64,000 nt of DNA from an uncultured Pseudomonadales bacterium (GTDB lineage Bacteria > Pseudomonadota > Gammaproteobacteria > Pseudomonadales > Azotimanducaceae). How positions within the stretch are numbered: position 1 is the first letter of the stretch; each line of letters begins with the position of its first letter. The translations under genes and the position numbers were made by a program. The stretch spans positions 1,853,617 through 1,917,616 of the forward strand of contig OX638346.1 in NCBI GenBank assembly GCA_951813515.1, read 5' to 3'. Of the stretch, positions 19,250 through 29,122 are shown one piece after another. The notes below the pieces were generated by a model. It did not search any database. It was given only the letters and a program-made list of their open reading frames with translations, and was not told the DNA's origin.

Positions 19250-20494
19250 ATGAAAGAGCCTCCGGAACCAGGCTTCACCACATCCATCGTTCACTCCGAC
19301 CGGTGGGATCCCATCGAGCACGGCTCCATGCACAAGCCCGTGCATTCCACGGTCGCGTACGGCTACGAACATACCAGCGACCTGGTGGGAGTGTTCCAGG
19401 GAACGCACGCGGGTTACGCCTACAGCCGGCAGGTCAATCCGACGGTATCCGCCCTGGAGCGCAAGCTCGATCGCATGGAACGCGGCATCGCCACCGTCTG
19501 CTTCGGCACCGGCATGGGCGCGATCGGTTCCATCGCGTTTTCGCTGCTCCGGCGCGGCGACCACATCGTTTCGAGCTGGTTCCTGTTCGGCAACACCAAC
19601 AGCATGTTCCGCAGCTTCGAAGCCCAGGGGCTTGAGGTCACCTTCGTCGATGCGACGGATGTCGACGCCGTCGCCGAAGCGATCCGACCGGAAACGAAGC
19701 TGGTATTCCTCGAGACGATCGCCAACCCGCGTACCCAGGTGGCCGACATGGAGAAGATCGGCGCCCTCTGCCGCGAGCGCGGCCTCGTTTATGTCGTCGA
19801 CAACACCATGACCTCGCCGTGGCTGTTTCAGCCCGTCGACGTGGATGCCAGTCTGATCGTCAACAGTCTCACCAAGTACATTGGCGGACACGGCAATGCC
19901 CTGGGCGGCGCCGTGACGGAAACCGGGCTATTCGACTGGACGACGTTTGACAACATCTATCCGGAATACAGGAAGGGCGATCCCCAGCGCTGGGGCATCC
20001 AGCAACTCCGAAAGAAGGGATTGCGCGACTTCGGTGCCGCGCTCGCTCCGGAAGCGGCGCATCATTTGGCTGTAGGTTCCGAGACCCTGGCGCTCAGGAT
20101 GGAGCGCCAGTGCGACAACACGGTCGCGCTGGTGCAATACCTCGATGCCCACGACCGCGTCTCGAAGGTGTATTACCCGGGCCTGCCGGACCATCCGCAG
20201 CATGCGCTGGCCTCGAGACTGTTTCGCCGGCCGGGAGCGATATTCAGCTTTGAGTTGACCGAGGATCTGGATCCCTTTGCGTTCCTCGACCGCCTGAACA
20301 TCGTCGTGAAATCGACAAATCTGGGAGACAATAGAACGCTTGCCATCCCGGTCGCCCCAACGATCTATTTCGAGCTGGGTCCCGAACGGCGCGCGAGCAT
20401 GGGCATCGCGGACTCGCTGATTCGAATCTCGGTCGGCATAGAAGACGTGGACGATCTCCTTCGCGATTTCGAGGAGGCGTTGGCGGGGGGATAG
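19250..20494 (+). CDS. cystathionine gamma-synthase family PLP enzyme
   Basis: A 414-residue trans-sulfuration enzyme (Cys/Met metabolism PLP family). The PLP lysine is Lys209 in NSLTKYIGGHG, with YSRQVNPTVSALE and the phosphate-binding CFGTGMGAI upstream. The N-terminal SIVHSDRWDPIEHGSMHKP is characteristic of a bacterial subgroup annotated only as family members. Synthase, lyase and sulfhydrylase activities cannot be separated by eye. It begins 20 bases after the c-di-GMP gene and 24 bases before purC. Confidence 0.88.
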   Translation: MKEPPEPGFTTSIVHSDRWDPIEHGSMHKPVHSTVAYGYEHTSDLVGVFQGTHAGYAYSRQVNPTVSALERKLDRMERGIATVCFGTGMGAIGSIAFSLLRRGDHIVSSWFLFGNTNSMFRSFEAQGLEVTFVDATDVDAVAEAIRPETKLVFLETIANPRTQVADMEKIGALCRERGLVYVVDNTMTSPWLFQPVDVDASLIVNSLTKYIGGHGNALGGAVTETGLFDWTTFDNIYPEYRKGDPQRWGIQQLRKKGLRDFGAALAPEAAHHLAVGSETLALRMERQCDNTVALVQYLDAHDRVSKVYYPGLPDHPQHALASRLFRRPGAIFSFELTEDLDPFAFLDRLNIVVKSTNLGDNRTLAIPVAPTIYFELGPERRASMGIADSLIRISVGIEDVDDLLRDFEEALAGG

Positions 20495-20518
20495 GCAACA
20501 CAATCATCGCGAATCGAA

Positions 20519-21460
20519 ATGGACGAACCCATGCAACTTGTACTGGAAACCAATCTTGACTTACCCAACCGCCGCTCCGGCAAGGTCAGGGATCTTTACG
20601 ATGTCACGCTGCCCGGCGGGGATCCGGGCCTGCTCATCGTCGCCACCGACCGCATCAGCGCGTTCGATGTCGTCCTGGAGAACGGATTGCCCGGCAAGGG
20701 TGTGGTGCTGACCCAGATATCGCGGTTCTGGTTCGAGCGATTCGCCGACAGCTTCGGTCATCACCTCGTTTCCACCGATCCGGCGGACGTGCCAGGTATC
20801 ACGGCGGAAGAACGCGAATCCCTGCGGGGCCGGATCATGCTGTGCCGCGCCTGCGAAGTCATTCCGGTGGAATGCATCGCCCGGGGATACATCACCGGCA
20901 GCGGATGGAACGACTACCAGCGAACGGGAGCCGTCTGCGGCATAGCGCTGCCGCAAGGACTGCAGAATTCCTCGCGCCTCACCGAACCGCTCTTCACGCC
21001 CTCGACCAAGGCGGAGGCCGGCCTGCACGACGAGAACATCTCTTTCGAGCAGGGCGCGGCGATTGTCGGCGAGGAGACGATGCAGTGGCTGTCAGACGCC
21101 ACGCTGCACCTGTACTCGGAGGCGAGCGCGTACGCGCGGGAACGGGGCATCATCCTGGCGGATACGAAGTTTGAATTCGGGCGCCTCGACGGGCAGTCCG
21201 AACCCATTCTCATCGACGAGATATTCACGCCCGACAGTTCGCGGTTCTGGCCGGCGGATCAGTGGCAGCCGGGCCAGGAACAGCCGAGTTACGACAAGCA
21301 GTACGTGCGCAACTACCTGGAGACGGTGGTCGACGCCGGCGAATGGGACAAGACCCCTCCCGGTCCGAGACTGCCTGACAATGTCGTCGAGAGCAGCATG
21401 GCGCGGTATCTCGAGGCGTACGAGAGACTGATTGGAGCACCGCTCGATCTAACGGCGTAA
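20519..21460 (+). CDS. purC: phosphoribosylaminoimidazole-succinocarboxamide synthase
   Basis: SAICAR synthase, the purine pathway step joining CAIR and aspartate with ATP. The 313 residues are the long, yeast-like form: GKVRDLYDV, VATDRISAFDVVL, ECIARGYITGSGW, LFTPSTKAE and ILIDEIFTPDSSRFW are all present. An internal ATG at 20531 is an alternative start. It is followed after 18 bases by a small unknown gene. Confidence 0.96.
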   Translation: MDEPMQLVLETNLDLPNRRSGKVRDLYDVTLPGGDPGLLIVATDRISAFDVVLENGLPGKGVVLTQISRFWFERFADSFGHHLVSTDPADVPGITAEERESLRGRIMLCRACEVIPVECIARGYITGSGWNDYQRTGAVCGIALPQGLQNSSRLTEPLFTPSTKAEAGLHDENISFEQGAAIVGEETMQWLSDATLHLYSEASAYARERGIILADTKFEFGRLDGQSEPILIDEIFTPDSSRFWPADQWQPGQEQPSYDKQYVRNYLETVVDAGEWDKTPPGPRLPDNVVESSMARYLEAYERLIGAPLDLTA

Positions 21461-21478
21461 GCCGCGACGTCCTGAATC

Positions 21479-21790
21479 ATGGATTGGGACGAATACAAGA
21501 GACGTTGCGATACGCCGGGGGTGGTCTCGCGCTGGATGCTCGAACGCACTGCCGAGCTGGTCGATCCCGCGGTAGCGGAACACCTGCTCGGCGCAACCTC
21601 GGGAAAGCCGCTTCCCAAACCGGATGGCCACAAGGGCGGTCCCGACACCGACATGTTTGAGCTGCATCTCGATGATGCGGTGGCGAACGCCGTCGTCGAC
21701 GCTGTCGAACGCGCCTATGCGGCGGGGAACCAGAAGCTCGGAGGATTCGTGGCGGCGTGGCGGGAGTACCGCGGCGACCGCAATGCGTGA
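21479..21790 (+). CDS. small conserved-looking protein of unknown function
   Basis: A 103-residue acidic protein starting MDWDEYKRRCDTPGVVSRWMLE with no signal peptide or membrane segment. It has a proline/glycine linker (KPLPKPDGHKGG) in the middle and a helical C-terminal half. I do not recognise the family. It lies 18 bases after purC, with matching codon use and a sensible start, so it is probably the last gene of that unit. Confidence 0.65.
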   Translation: MDWDEYKRRCDTPGVVSRWMLERTAELVDPAVAEHLLGATSGKPLPKPDGHKGGPDTDMFELHLDDAVANAVVDAVERAYAAGNQKLGGFVAAWREYRGDRNA

Positions 21791-21867
21791 TTCAACGGCA
21801 AACCCGGAATCACGGGGTAGGCATTGGGCTGAACCGGTACTTCCGATGGCTTGTTTGGGATAAGCCC

Positions 21868-24777
21868 TCAGATATCAATGCCGACAGTGACCTGTACGCG
21901 ACGCGAGTCAAAGTGGTTGCGCGCCTCGCCGAAGGTGGCATCGCGCGCGTAGGGGTTAATGTTGTAGCCGGTCTGCCGGTCGAACAGGTTGAACAGGTCG
22001 AGGCGTAGCTTCGCCTCCATTCCGGCCGGCAACCTGAAGGGTTGCGCGTAGCTCAGGTCCAGTTGCCAGTGGCTCGCGCTGCGTCGACTGCCAGCCGGCT
22101 CTGCGTAGCGGATGGTCGACGAGAAGTAGGAAGGAAGGCCATAGGCCAGCGAATCCCAGGCTTCCCAAGGCTGGCCTGACTGGTAGACGACGTACATGCC
22201 CGCGCGCGCCCGCCGCGGCAGGTCGAGATAGCCGAACGCCTTGAAGAGATGTGGGCGATCTCCGCGCAACACGCCGTCCTTGTTGTCCCAGAGCTGCCGG
22301 CCATACCCATCAGCCAGATTGGACGACCCGATGAAGCGGTTGGCATCGTTGACGGCGCTGGTGTTGTCCTGGTCGAAGTTACCGGTATAGCGGCTGCGCA
22401 CGTAGGAAGCGTTCAGATAGCCGCGCTCGCCGCGCCATTCAAGCTCGAGCGCCGCCTCCCAATAGTCGGTGTAGGCGTCGTCGAGTTCGGCGATCACGTA
22501 GCTGGAACCGCCGATCTCGGCGCGGATGGCATCGAGGTCGGGCACATAGGGACCTTTGGACGCGATGTGCGCGGGAGCATTGTCGTAGCTGCGGGAGAGA
22601 TTCCAGGTGTCCTCCCAGAAGCGCGACCCCTTGCGCAGCCGCAGGTGTGCCCGCAGGGTGAAGGCGGCTGGCAATGCGCGTGTGGTGCCCACAGTCCATT
22701 CGTCGATGCGTCTGGGCGTCAGCCCATCCTGGAATACCTTGCCGGACGATCCCGGATGCGGCTCGTGCTCGATGATGCGTCCCGCCTCATCGAACAGCAC
22801 CCGCAGCCTCGCGCGGGTGTTTCGATCCCAGGAGGCGGCCCGGGCCAGTGAATTTGCTTCCGGGTTGTAGCGGGCGAAGTTCGCGAACAGGGTGTTCTCG
22901 CCGTGGAGGTGCCAGGTCCCGCCGAGGCGCGGCTGGATCATGTCGCGCCAGCGGATGGTGTACATCCTGTACTTTGCGCCCGGGTCGAGTGCAAAGCCGG
23001 AGTAACTACCCGGTGCGCTTCGGAGCCCCTGGCCGTAGAGGACGTCCTGGCTCACGAGCACGCCGAGACTCAAGGCAATGTCGCCCACGCGAATGTTGTC
23101 ATTGAGTTCCAGCGAAGTCGATTCGGTATAGGAATTGATCGGCGCGACAGAGGTGCCGTCCGGTCGCTCGATGCTCATCTGCTGGACGGTGGCCACGTAG
23201 AAGATCGGCGTCCCGTCGGCGGCCAGGTCGACCCCGCCCGGGACCTCGATCATGCCCCAGCCGTTGGAAGTTCGCCGAAGCGTCTCCCGGGATTCGCTCC
23301 GGCGCACACCGGCGTGCAGGTCGTGGCGGGCTCGACCCCAGGCGAGTTCGTGATCGAACGTGAAGTCGAAGTTACGGCGATAGAACGCCTGCTCGCCGAT
23401 CTCCGGATGCGCGCCCACCGCGCCTCCGCCGTGGCGGACGCCCGACGCATCGACATAGCCGTGACCTTCAATGATCGGCTCGATAGCGGCATTGAACGCG
23501 TCCGCGCCGGCGACGCGCGCCGGCACGCTGATGTGGCCCATCCGGTCCAGGCTCGAAACGTCAAGGACTGCATCGAGGGCGGGGCGCACTTCGAGCAGCA
23601 CGTCGGGGAGTTCCGTTCCTCGCAGTGCATAGTCCCCGTAGCGGAACGCGATGGTGGAGCCGAACGGCGTCAACCAGGAGCCGTCGAGGCTCGTGACATC
23701 CTGCTCGGCGCGGCCGCCGAGAGACACCGAATCCGCCTCGAAGGGACCCACCGAGACGCCGCGTTCCTCCCGATTCGAGGTTCTGAATCCCGCGTTGAGG
23801 AGAATGGCATCCGTCGGCGCATAGGTGACCTTGCCGTAGTACTCGTGCCGCGTGTTCGCGTAGTCCTTCGCCGCTCCATAGGCGGTGGCCTTGTTCGATC
23901 GGTCCTCGCGCGGCGCGAAGAGAGAGCCGTAGAAGTAGAGCTGGGAAGGGACGACGGGGCCGCCCGCCGTGACGGTAATCCAGCGCTCGTCGGTCTCGGA
24001 GGATCCCGCGCCTGCCTTGCTTTCGGCCACGAGGTTCTTCGGTGCGAGGGCGTACTCGATGCTCGCTTCGAACCGGTCGGTGCCGGACCTGGCGGTCGAG
24101 TCCATGGCGAAGCCCCCGCTGCGGTTGAAACCGACGGCGCCGACCCCGCCGCGCTCGAACGTGACCTGGTCGATATCGTGGCTCGACGGCTCCGCCGACA
24201 GCGTGCCGAACATGGGTAGCGAGACATCGACGCCGTCGAATCGGTAGCTATTGTCCTGGCCGCTCCCGCCCGCCGAAGGGCCGCGGACAGCGTCCTGGGT
24301 GTATTGCACCCCCGGCGCAAGTTTCACGAGATCGCGATAGTCGCGTCCCGCCGGCACGCCCCGCACGGTGTCTCCGTTGATCGCATTGGCGAGCGCGGCT
24401 CGGCCGCGAAGCCCGATGCGCTGGCCGACCACCACCAGTTCCTCGATCTCCGGCCCGGGCGGCGATTCCAGTTCGACGCGTACGATGGTTGTCTGGTCCA
24501 ACAGCACGGCGGCGGTCACCGTATGGCTGGCGCCGGTGGCCGTTTTGAACGTCAGCCGGTAGATGCCCGGTATCAACTGCGGAAACGCGTAACGGCCTGC
24601 GGCATCGCTGCGGGTCCTTCGGGCGCGGGGCATGACATCGCTTTCTGCCACGACCGCGACCGCCTCGGGAATGGCCCCGCCATGGAGAGTGACGACGCCC
24701 TCGATGGCACCCGTCTGCTGCGCGGTGGCGGTCGCGGCGGACAACAGAACGGACAGGAAAATGGTGGTCTTGCGCAT
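21868..24777 (-). CDS. TonB-dependent receptor with N-terminal carboxypeptidase-regulatory-like domain (Oar type)
   Basis: A 969-residue outer-membrane receptor. It has a signal peptide ending TATAQ, a carboxypeptidase D-type beta-sandwich (about 25-105: GAIEGVVTLHGGAIPEAV, DAAGRYAFPQLIPGIY), a TonB-box-like stretch IEELVVVGQR, a plug with YRFDGVDVSLP, then a beta barrel ending in VTVGIDI. Oar-like receptors of this build take up peptides, glycans or unknown polymers. It is convergent with purC and stands alone. Terminal aromatic residue F is absent; the last residue is isoleucine. Confidence 0.9.
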   Translation of the reverse strand: MRKTTIFLSVLLSAATATAQQTGAIEGVVTLHGGAIPEAVAVVAESDVMPRARRTRSDAAGRYAFPQLIPGIYRLTFKTATGASHTVTAAVLLDQTTIVRVELESPPGPEIEELVVVGQRIGLRGRAALANAINGDTVRGVPAGRDYRDLVKLAPGVQYTQDAVRGPSAGGSGQDNSYRFDGVDVSLPMFGTLSAEPSSHDIDQVTFERGGVGAVGFNRSGGFAMDSTARSGTDRFEASIEYALAPKNLVAESKAGAGSSETDERWITVTAGGPVVPSQLYFYGSLFAPREDRSNKATAYGAAKDYANTRHEYYGKVTYAPTDAILLNAGFRTSNREERGVSVGPFEADSVSLGGRAEQDVTSLDGSWLTPFGSTIAFRYGDYALRGTELPDVLLEVRPALDAVLDVSSLDRMGHISVPARVAGADAFNAAIEPIIEGHGYVDASGVRHGGGAVGAHPEIGEQAFYRRNFDFTFDHELAWGRARHDLHAGVRRSESRETLRRTSNGWGMIEVPGGVDLAADGTPIFYVATVQQMSIERPDGTSVAPINSYTESTSLELNDNIRVGDIALSLGVLVSQDVLYGQGLRSAPGSYSGFALDPGAKYRMYTIRWRDMIQPRLGGTWHLHGENTLFANFARYNPEANSLARAASWDRNTRARLRVLFDEAGRIIEHEPHPGSSGKVFQDGLTPRRIDEWTVGTTRALPAAFTLRAHLRLRKGSRFWEDTWNLSRSYDNAPAHIASKGPYVPDLDAIRAEIGGSSYVIAELDDAYTDYWEAALELEWRGERGYLNASYVRSRYTGNFDQDNTSAVNDANRFIGSSNLADGYGRQLWDNKDGVLRGDRPHLFKAFGYLDLPRRARAGMYVVYQSGQPWEAWDSLAYGLPSYFSSTIRYAEPAGSRRSASHWQLDLSYAQPFRLPAGMEAKLRLDLFNLFDRQTGYNINPYARDATFGEARNHFDSRRVQVTVGIDI

Positions 24778-24963
24778 CGATGTTTCGTCGTTTCGAGACA
24801 GCCGCCTGAGTATGGGCGAGCACTATAGTTCCACTCCGCATGACAGTTATTGGTTTTTTCGATCCGAATCGTCGCCGGTATCGAAAACGGTCCACCTGCT
24901 ATTGCATTGACGCCCAACCGTGCGCCGTGCAGGGTATGGCGCTTTGCGGCCCGGAAGCACCCC

Positions 24964-25548
24964 TTGGAACTCATCCTCGTCCGACACGGTTTGCCGGAGC
25001 GCGTGGAACTTGCTCAAGGTCGCGCGGACCCTGCGCTGTCGGAAGCGGGCCGACGTCAGGCCCGCCAGGTGCGGGAGTGGCTAAGTCGAGAGGCCATCGA
25101 TGCCATCTACGCGAGCCCGCTGCGCCGTGCCATCGAGACCGCGCAACCGCTCGCCGATAGCTTGTCTCTGGGTCCCACGATTCACGAATCTGTCGCGGAA
25201 TATGACCGCGACGCGTCGCACTACATTCCCATGGAGGAACTGAAACGGGAGGACTACCCCGCCTGGAAAGCGTTTGTGGATGGCGGCTATGGGGAAGAAG
25301 TGGATATGGCTGCATTCGCGCTGCGAGTCGCAGGGGGTATGGAGGAAATCATCGGCGCCAATGCCGGGCGGCGCGTTGCGGTGTTCTGCCATGGTGGCGT
25401 GGTCAACGTCTGGACCGCAAAGGTGCTCGGGATGGCCCCGAGCCTCTTCATCGATGTGGCTTACGGCAGCATCAGCCGTTTTCTGTGTGCCTCCACCGGC
25501 GAACGGAATGTGCGGAGCCTGAACGAAACGGGGCACCTTGTGGTGTAG
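24964..25548 (+). CDS. histidine phosphatase family protein
   Basis: A 194-residue phosphoglycerate-mutase-like phosphatase. The catalytic motif LILVRHGLPE lies at the N terminus, SPLRRAIETAQPL supplies the second arginine, and CHGGVVNVW the second histidine. I chose TTG 24964, giving the normal start directly before the RHG motif. A frame open upstream to ATG 24850 would add 38 residues unlike the family. It stands upstream of the Uma2/acyl-CoA genes. Its substrate is unknown. Confidence 0.85.
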   Translation: MELILVRHGLPERVELAQGRADPALSEAGRRQARQVREWLSREAIDAIYASPLRRAIETAQPLADSLSLGPTIHESVAEYDRDASHYIPMEELKREDYPAWKAFVDGGYGEEVDMAAFALRVAGGMEEIIGANAGRRVAVFCHGGVVNVWTAKVLGMAPSLFIDVAYGSISRFLCASTGERNVRSLNETGHLVV

Positions 25549-25659
25549 CGAAGCGAATTTCCCACGTTCCGAATAGCCAATGTCTCTAACGCATTGGCCC
25601 GGTCTTGTTGGATGCTCTCTACCCGCGTCGCCGTCCAAGAGTTGTTATGGTACGTTGCC

Positions 25660-26439
25660 ATGATGCAACCCAAATCCTTGCCTGCCGGTTCGTCAACCGA
25701 CATCAGTGTGCGCAGGCTATCCGAGCCGCAGCGGCGGCTTTCCGAGATTCACGCCGAGGCCTTGTATCGGCCGGTGCCACCGGTCGAGCTTGACGACGAC
25801 GGCTTTGTCTACAGGGACGGCAGGGTGTCGGAGAGCACACGCCACGGAGAATCGCTCGCGTACGGCCTGTATGCCGCGCAGTCGCTGCTCGCACACCTGC
25901 CCGACGCCCTGGTCGCAAGTGACCTGGCGTTTCTGTTCGAGCGGGACAATCCTCACGCGGTGCTCTCGCCGGACCTGATGGTGGTGCTTGGCGTGGGAGG
26001 CCATCATCGCCTCTCGTACAAACTGTGGGAGGAGCGCAAGGTGCCGGACTTCGCGCTGGAGGCGCTGTCGGTGAAAACATGGCGAAGGGATGTGGAGGTC
26101 AAGCCGGGCCTGTACCGAGACCTCGGCGTACCGGAGTTCTGGATAGTCGATCTGCTCGACAAGCTTCCCGCGCCGATCGTCGGGCGCCGCCTGAACGACG
26201 CCGGGGTCTACGAGGAGATTCCAGTCTCGCCGTCCGGCGGCACACGGAGCGATGTGCTCGGCGCGGAGTTGTTCCTTGAGGACGAGGTGTTGCGGTTCCG
26301 CGATCTGAAGACGGGCGAGGTCGTGCCTACCTACACTGAGTTCCGGCAGTTGCACGAGGCACAGGCGCGGCTAGCGGAAAGGCGAATTGCTGAATTGGAG
26401 CAACGGCTACGACGGTCTGAAGGACAGCAGGGACGATAG
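25660..26439 (+). CDS. Uma2 family (DUF820) PD-(D/E)XK nuclease-fold protein
   Basis: About 259 residues. The core has the Uma2 pattern: AVLSPDLMVVLG, then DFALEALSVKTWRRDVEVKPGLYRDLGVPEFWIVD, with the acidic D and E-x-K-type positions expected of the restriction-like fold. The C terminus is a coiled coil (LHEAQARLAERRIAELEQRL). Start ATG 25660 or 25663 fits better than an upstream in-frame ATG at 25594. Uma2 genes are often solitary and of unknown function. Here its stop touches the next gene's ATG with no gap. Confidence 0.85.
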   Translation: MMQPKSLPAGSSTDISVRRLSEPQRRLSEIHAEALYRPVPPVELDDDGFVYRDGRVSESTRHGESLAYGLYAAQSLLAHLPDALVASDLAFLFERDNPHAVLSPDLMVVLGVGGHHRLSYKLWEERKVPDFALEALSVKTWRRDVEVKPGLYRDLGVPEFWIVDLLDKLPAPIVGRRLNDAGVYEEIPVSPSGGTRSDVLGAELFLEDEVLRFRDLKTGEVVPTYTEFRQLHEAQARLAERRIAELEQRLRRSEGQQGR

Positions 26440-26661
26440 ATGGCGCGGGTCGAAATCGAGAGCGAGGTCACTGGCAAGGTCTGGAAGGTCGAGGTGGGCG
26501 TGGGCGATCAGGTCGCCGAAGGGGACATCCTTGTCATCCTGGAATCGATGAAGATGGAGATTCCGGTCGAAAGTCCCCGGGCGGGTACCGTGGCCGAACT
26601 GCGGGTGGCACCGGATGAACCGGTGCAGGAAGACCAGGTAGTGGCTGTCATCACGACCTGA
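26440..26661 (+). CDS. biotin/lipoyl attachment carrier protein (BCCP-like)
   Basis: A 73-residue free-standing carrier domain with the biotinylation motif ESMKME (Lys39) in a hammerhead fold (VEIESEVTGKVWKVEVGVGD, DQVVAVITT). It would carry CO2 between a biotin carboxylase and the carboxyltransferase encoded two genes downstream. It begins immediately at the Uma2 stop. No biotin carboxylase is encoded in this window. Confidence 0.92.
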   Translation: MARVEIESEVTGKVWKVEVGVGDQVAEGDILVILESMKMEIPVESPRAGTVAELRVAPDEPVQEDQVVAVITT

Positions 26662-26747
26662 CTGCCCCTGCTCCGGGAGTGCGGCGGCAATGGTCGTCTC
26701 TCGGCGCTTGTGTCAGACTTTTGCTTTTGCTGGCGGGAAAGAACCAA

Positions 26748-27560
26748 GTGCCCGATCTTGTCACTATCGACAGGAAGGACGGTGTGGCGGATGTCCGTCT
26801 GAATCGTCCCGAGAAGTACAACGCCCTGTCGCCGGAAATGTTCGGAGCCATCACCGAGGCGGGTGAGAGCCTGATGAATTCAGGCGACATCCGCGCTGTC
26901 GTGCTGTCCGGCAACGGTCGTGGATTCTGCTCCGGTCTCGACTTCGCGAGTTTTTCCGCCATGGCGGGTGCATCGGGACGAGGTGCTGATCGTGCAAAGG
27001 ACGTGTTGTCGGAATCGCGGGGCCCGGAAAACTTCGCGCAGCGCCCCGCGCTGGTTTGGAAGCGGCTGCCGGTACCGGTGATCGCCGCCATTCATGGTGT
27101 GGCCTTCGGCGGTGGCTGTCAGATCGCGCTCGGCGCGGACATTCGCATCGCGCGGGACGATGCGAGGCTCTCGATCATGGAGATCAAGTGGGGCCTGGTG
27201 CCGGACATGTCGATCACCCAGACATTGCGCGACCTGGTGCCGCTCGATGTCGCCAAGGAACTGGTGTTCACCGGCCGCATCGTGAGTGGCGTGGACGCCG
27301 CAACGATGGGCCTCGTCACCCGCACGGCGGACGATCCTCTGGCACAAGCCATGGCGCTGGCCACGGAAATCGCTTCCAGGTCTCCGGATGCGGTGCGCGC
27401 GGACAAGCGTCTGCTCGAAGAGAGTTGGCGGGCCGATCCTTCAGTGGGCCTCGGCCTGGAGGCAAAGCTGCAGGGAGGTCTGATCGGCACGCCGAACCAG
27501 GTCGAAGCCGTAAAGGCGAATTTCGAGAACCGGGCGCCCGAGTTCGAGGACGCGGGCTGA
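26748..27560 (+). CDS. crotonase/enoyl-CoA hydratase family protein
   Basis: A 270-residue enzyme of the crotonase superfamily acting on acyl-CoA thioesters. The oxyanion-hole motifs are VVLSGNGRGFCSGLDF and AAIHGVAFGGGCQIALGADI, with the active-site loop SIMEIKWGLVPDM. Start GTG 26748 (PDLVTIDRKDG) is preceded by GGGAAAG, which I prefer to the upstream in-frame start. It lies between the biotin carrier and the carboxyltransferase. The exact reaction (hydratase, isomerase or decarboxylase) is undetermined. Confidence 0.9.
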   Translation: MPDLVTIDRKDGVADVRLNRPEKYNALSPEMFGAITEAGESLMNSGDIRAVVLSGNGRGFCSGLDFASFSAMAGASGRGADRAKDVLSESRGPENFAQRPALVWKRLPVPVIAAIHGVAFGGGCQIALGADIRIARDDARLSIMEIKWGLVPDMSITQTLRDLVPLDVAKELVFTGRIVSGVDAATMGLVTRTADDPLAQAMALATEIASRSPDAVRADKRLLEESWRADPSVGLGLEAKLQGGLIGTPNQVEAVKANFENRAPEFEDAG

Positions 27561-27564
27561 AACC

Positions 27565-29118
27565 ATGAGTTGGGAAGAGGAAGTTCGGGAAATCCACCGG
27601 CGCCGGCATCTCGCCAAACAGCAGGGCGGCAAGGAAGGCATCGCGAAGCAGCACGCCCAGGGCCGGCTGACGATTCGCGAGCGCATTGACGCGTTGCTCG
27701 ATCCGGGCACGTTCGAGGAGCAGGGCAAGGCCACCGCGATTCCGGACTACGATGAGGACGACGAATTCCTGGGCTTCGTGCCGGCGAACTACGTGGTTGG
27801 TTTCGGCAAGATCGAAGGTCGCCGCGTGGTCGCGGGGGGCGAGGACTTTACCCTCAAGGGCGGCTCTCCGAATGCCGCCGGACTGCGCAAGAGCGTCTAC
27901 GCGGAACACTTGGCGGTAAGGTACAAGACGCCGCTCGTGCGAATGCTCGAAGGCGGGGGCGGCAGCGTAAAGGGTGGCGGGCGCCGCGGCGGTACCGTCG
28001 GCGAGCCGGTGTTCTCGGCGCCGCGTTTCCGCATCATCGCCGACGCCATGGCACGCGTCCCCATCGTCTCCATCGCCTGCGGCGCGGTGGCGGGCTTTCC
28101 GGCAGGCCGACTCGTCGCGTCACATTTCTCCGTCATGGCGCGAAGTACCGCGCAGGTGATGATCGGCGGACCCGCGCTCGTCGAACGCGCGCTCGGCGTC
28201 TCCATGACGAAGGATGAACTCGGAGGCGCCGCAGTGCACGCTCGCAGCGGCGTCGTCGACAACCTTGCCGAGGATGAGCACGATGCCTTCGTCCAGGCGA
28301 GGCGTTTCCTGAGCTACCTGCCTTCGAGCGTGGATCAGCGCGCTCCGAGAACGCCCGGCGATGACGATCCCGAAAGGATGGAGGAGGAACTCCTGGGCGC
28401 CGTGCCGAGGAACACCAGGAAGGGTTTCGACATGCGGGCCATCGTGCGCATGGTGATGGATGTCGACTCGTTCTTCGAGATGGGAGCAACCTACGGCCGC
28501 AGCCAGATTACTGCCTTGGCGCGACTGGATGGCCAGCCCGTCGGGGTGCTGGCGAACGACTGCAGGGTCTACGCTGGCGCGATGACGGCCGAGGCGGCGC
28601 AGAAGTACCGGCGTTTCGTCGAGATGTGCGACACGTTCCACTTGCCCATCGTCAACTTCGTCGATCAACCCGGGTTCATGATCGGTCCGGAGGCTGAACG
28701 AAAAGGTACGATCCGCTACGGCATGGCGGCCGTCTGCGCGGCGGTGCAGGCGAAGGTGCCGTGGGCATCGATCCAGGTGCATAAGGGATTCGGGGTGGCG
28801 ACCGCGGCCCACTACGGAGCGGACGCCTATGTTCTGTCCTGGCCCTCGGTCGAATCGGGGGCGTTGCCGGTGGAGGGCGGCGTGGCGGTGGCGTTCCGAC
28901 GCGAAATCGCGGCCGCCGACGATCCGCAGGCGAAGCGGCGCGAACTGGAAGAACAGTTGCGCGCCGGGCGGTCACCGTTCCCGAGGGCGGAGTCTTTCGC
29001 CGTGCACGAACTCATCGATCCGCGCGAAACGCGGCCCGCGCTGTGCAGCTGGATTGACTGGATCCAACCCCTGCTTGACGACCTGACCGGTCCGACGTCT
29101 TTCCCCATACGGCCCTGA
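27565..29118 (+). CDS. acyl-CoA carboxylase carboxyltransferase (beta) subunit
   Basis: A 517-residue carboxyltransferase of the PccB/MmdA family. The two acyl-CoA/biotin crotonase-like halves are present: RLTIRERIDALLDPGTFEE, GGGGSVKGGGRRGG, ARSTAQVMIGGPALV in the first; FVDQPGFMIGPEAERKG and WPSVESGALPVEGG in the second. It starts four bases after the crotonase gene. With only a carrier and no biotin carboxylase nearby, it is either a carboxylase sharing a remote subunit or a decarboxylase-type complex. Confidence 0.93.
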   Translation: MSWEEEVREIHRRRHLAKQQGGKEGIAKQHAQGRLTIRERIDALLDPGTFEEQGKATAIPDYDEDDEFLGFVPANYVVGFGKIEGRRVVAGGEDFTLKGGSPNAAGLRKSVYAEHLAVRYKTPLVRMLEGGGGSVKGGGRRGGTVGEPVFSAPRFRIIADAMARVPIVSIACGAVAGFPAGRLVASHFSVMARSTAQVMIGGPALVERALGVSMTKDELGGAAVHARSGVVDNLAEDEHDAFVQARRFLSYLPSSVDQRAPRTPGDDDPERMEEELLGAVPRNTRKGFDMRAIVRMVMDVDSFFEMGATYGRSQITALARLDGQPVGVLANDCRVYAGAMTAEAAQKYRRFVEMCDTFHLPIVNFVDQPGFMIGPEAERKGTIRYGMAAVCAAVQAKVPWASIQVHKGFGVATAAHYGADAYVLSWPSVESGALPVEGGVAVAFRREIAAADDPQAKRRELEEQLRAGRSPFPRAESFAVHELIDPRETRPALCSWIDWIQPLLDDLTGPTSFPIRP

Positions 29119-29122
29119 CTCC

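Noticed and set aside
22903..24219. 438-codon plus-strand frame over the TonB receptor
   Set aside because: Antisense shadow; the receptor has signal peptide, plug and barrel features in the minus frame.
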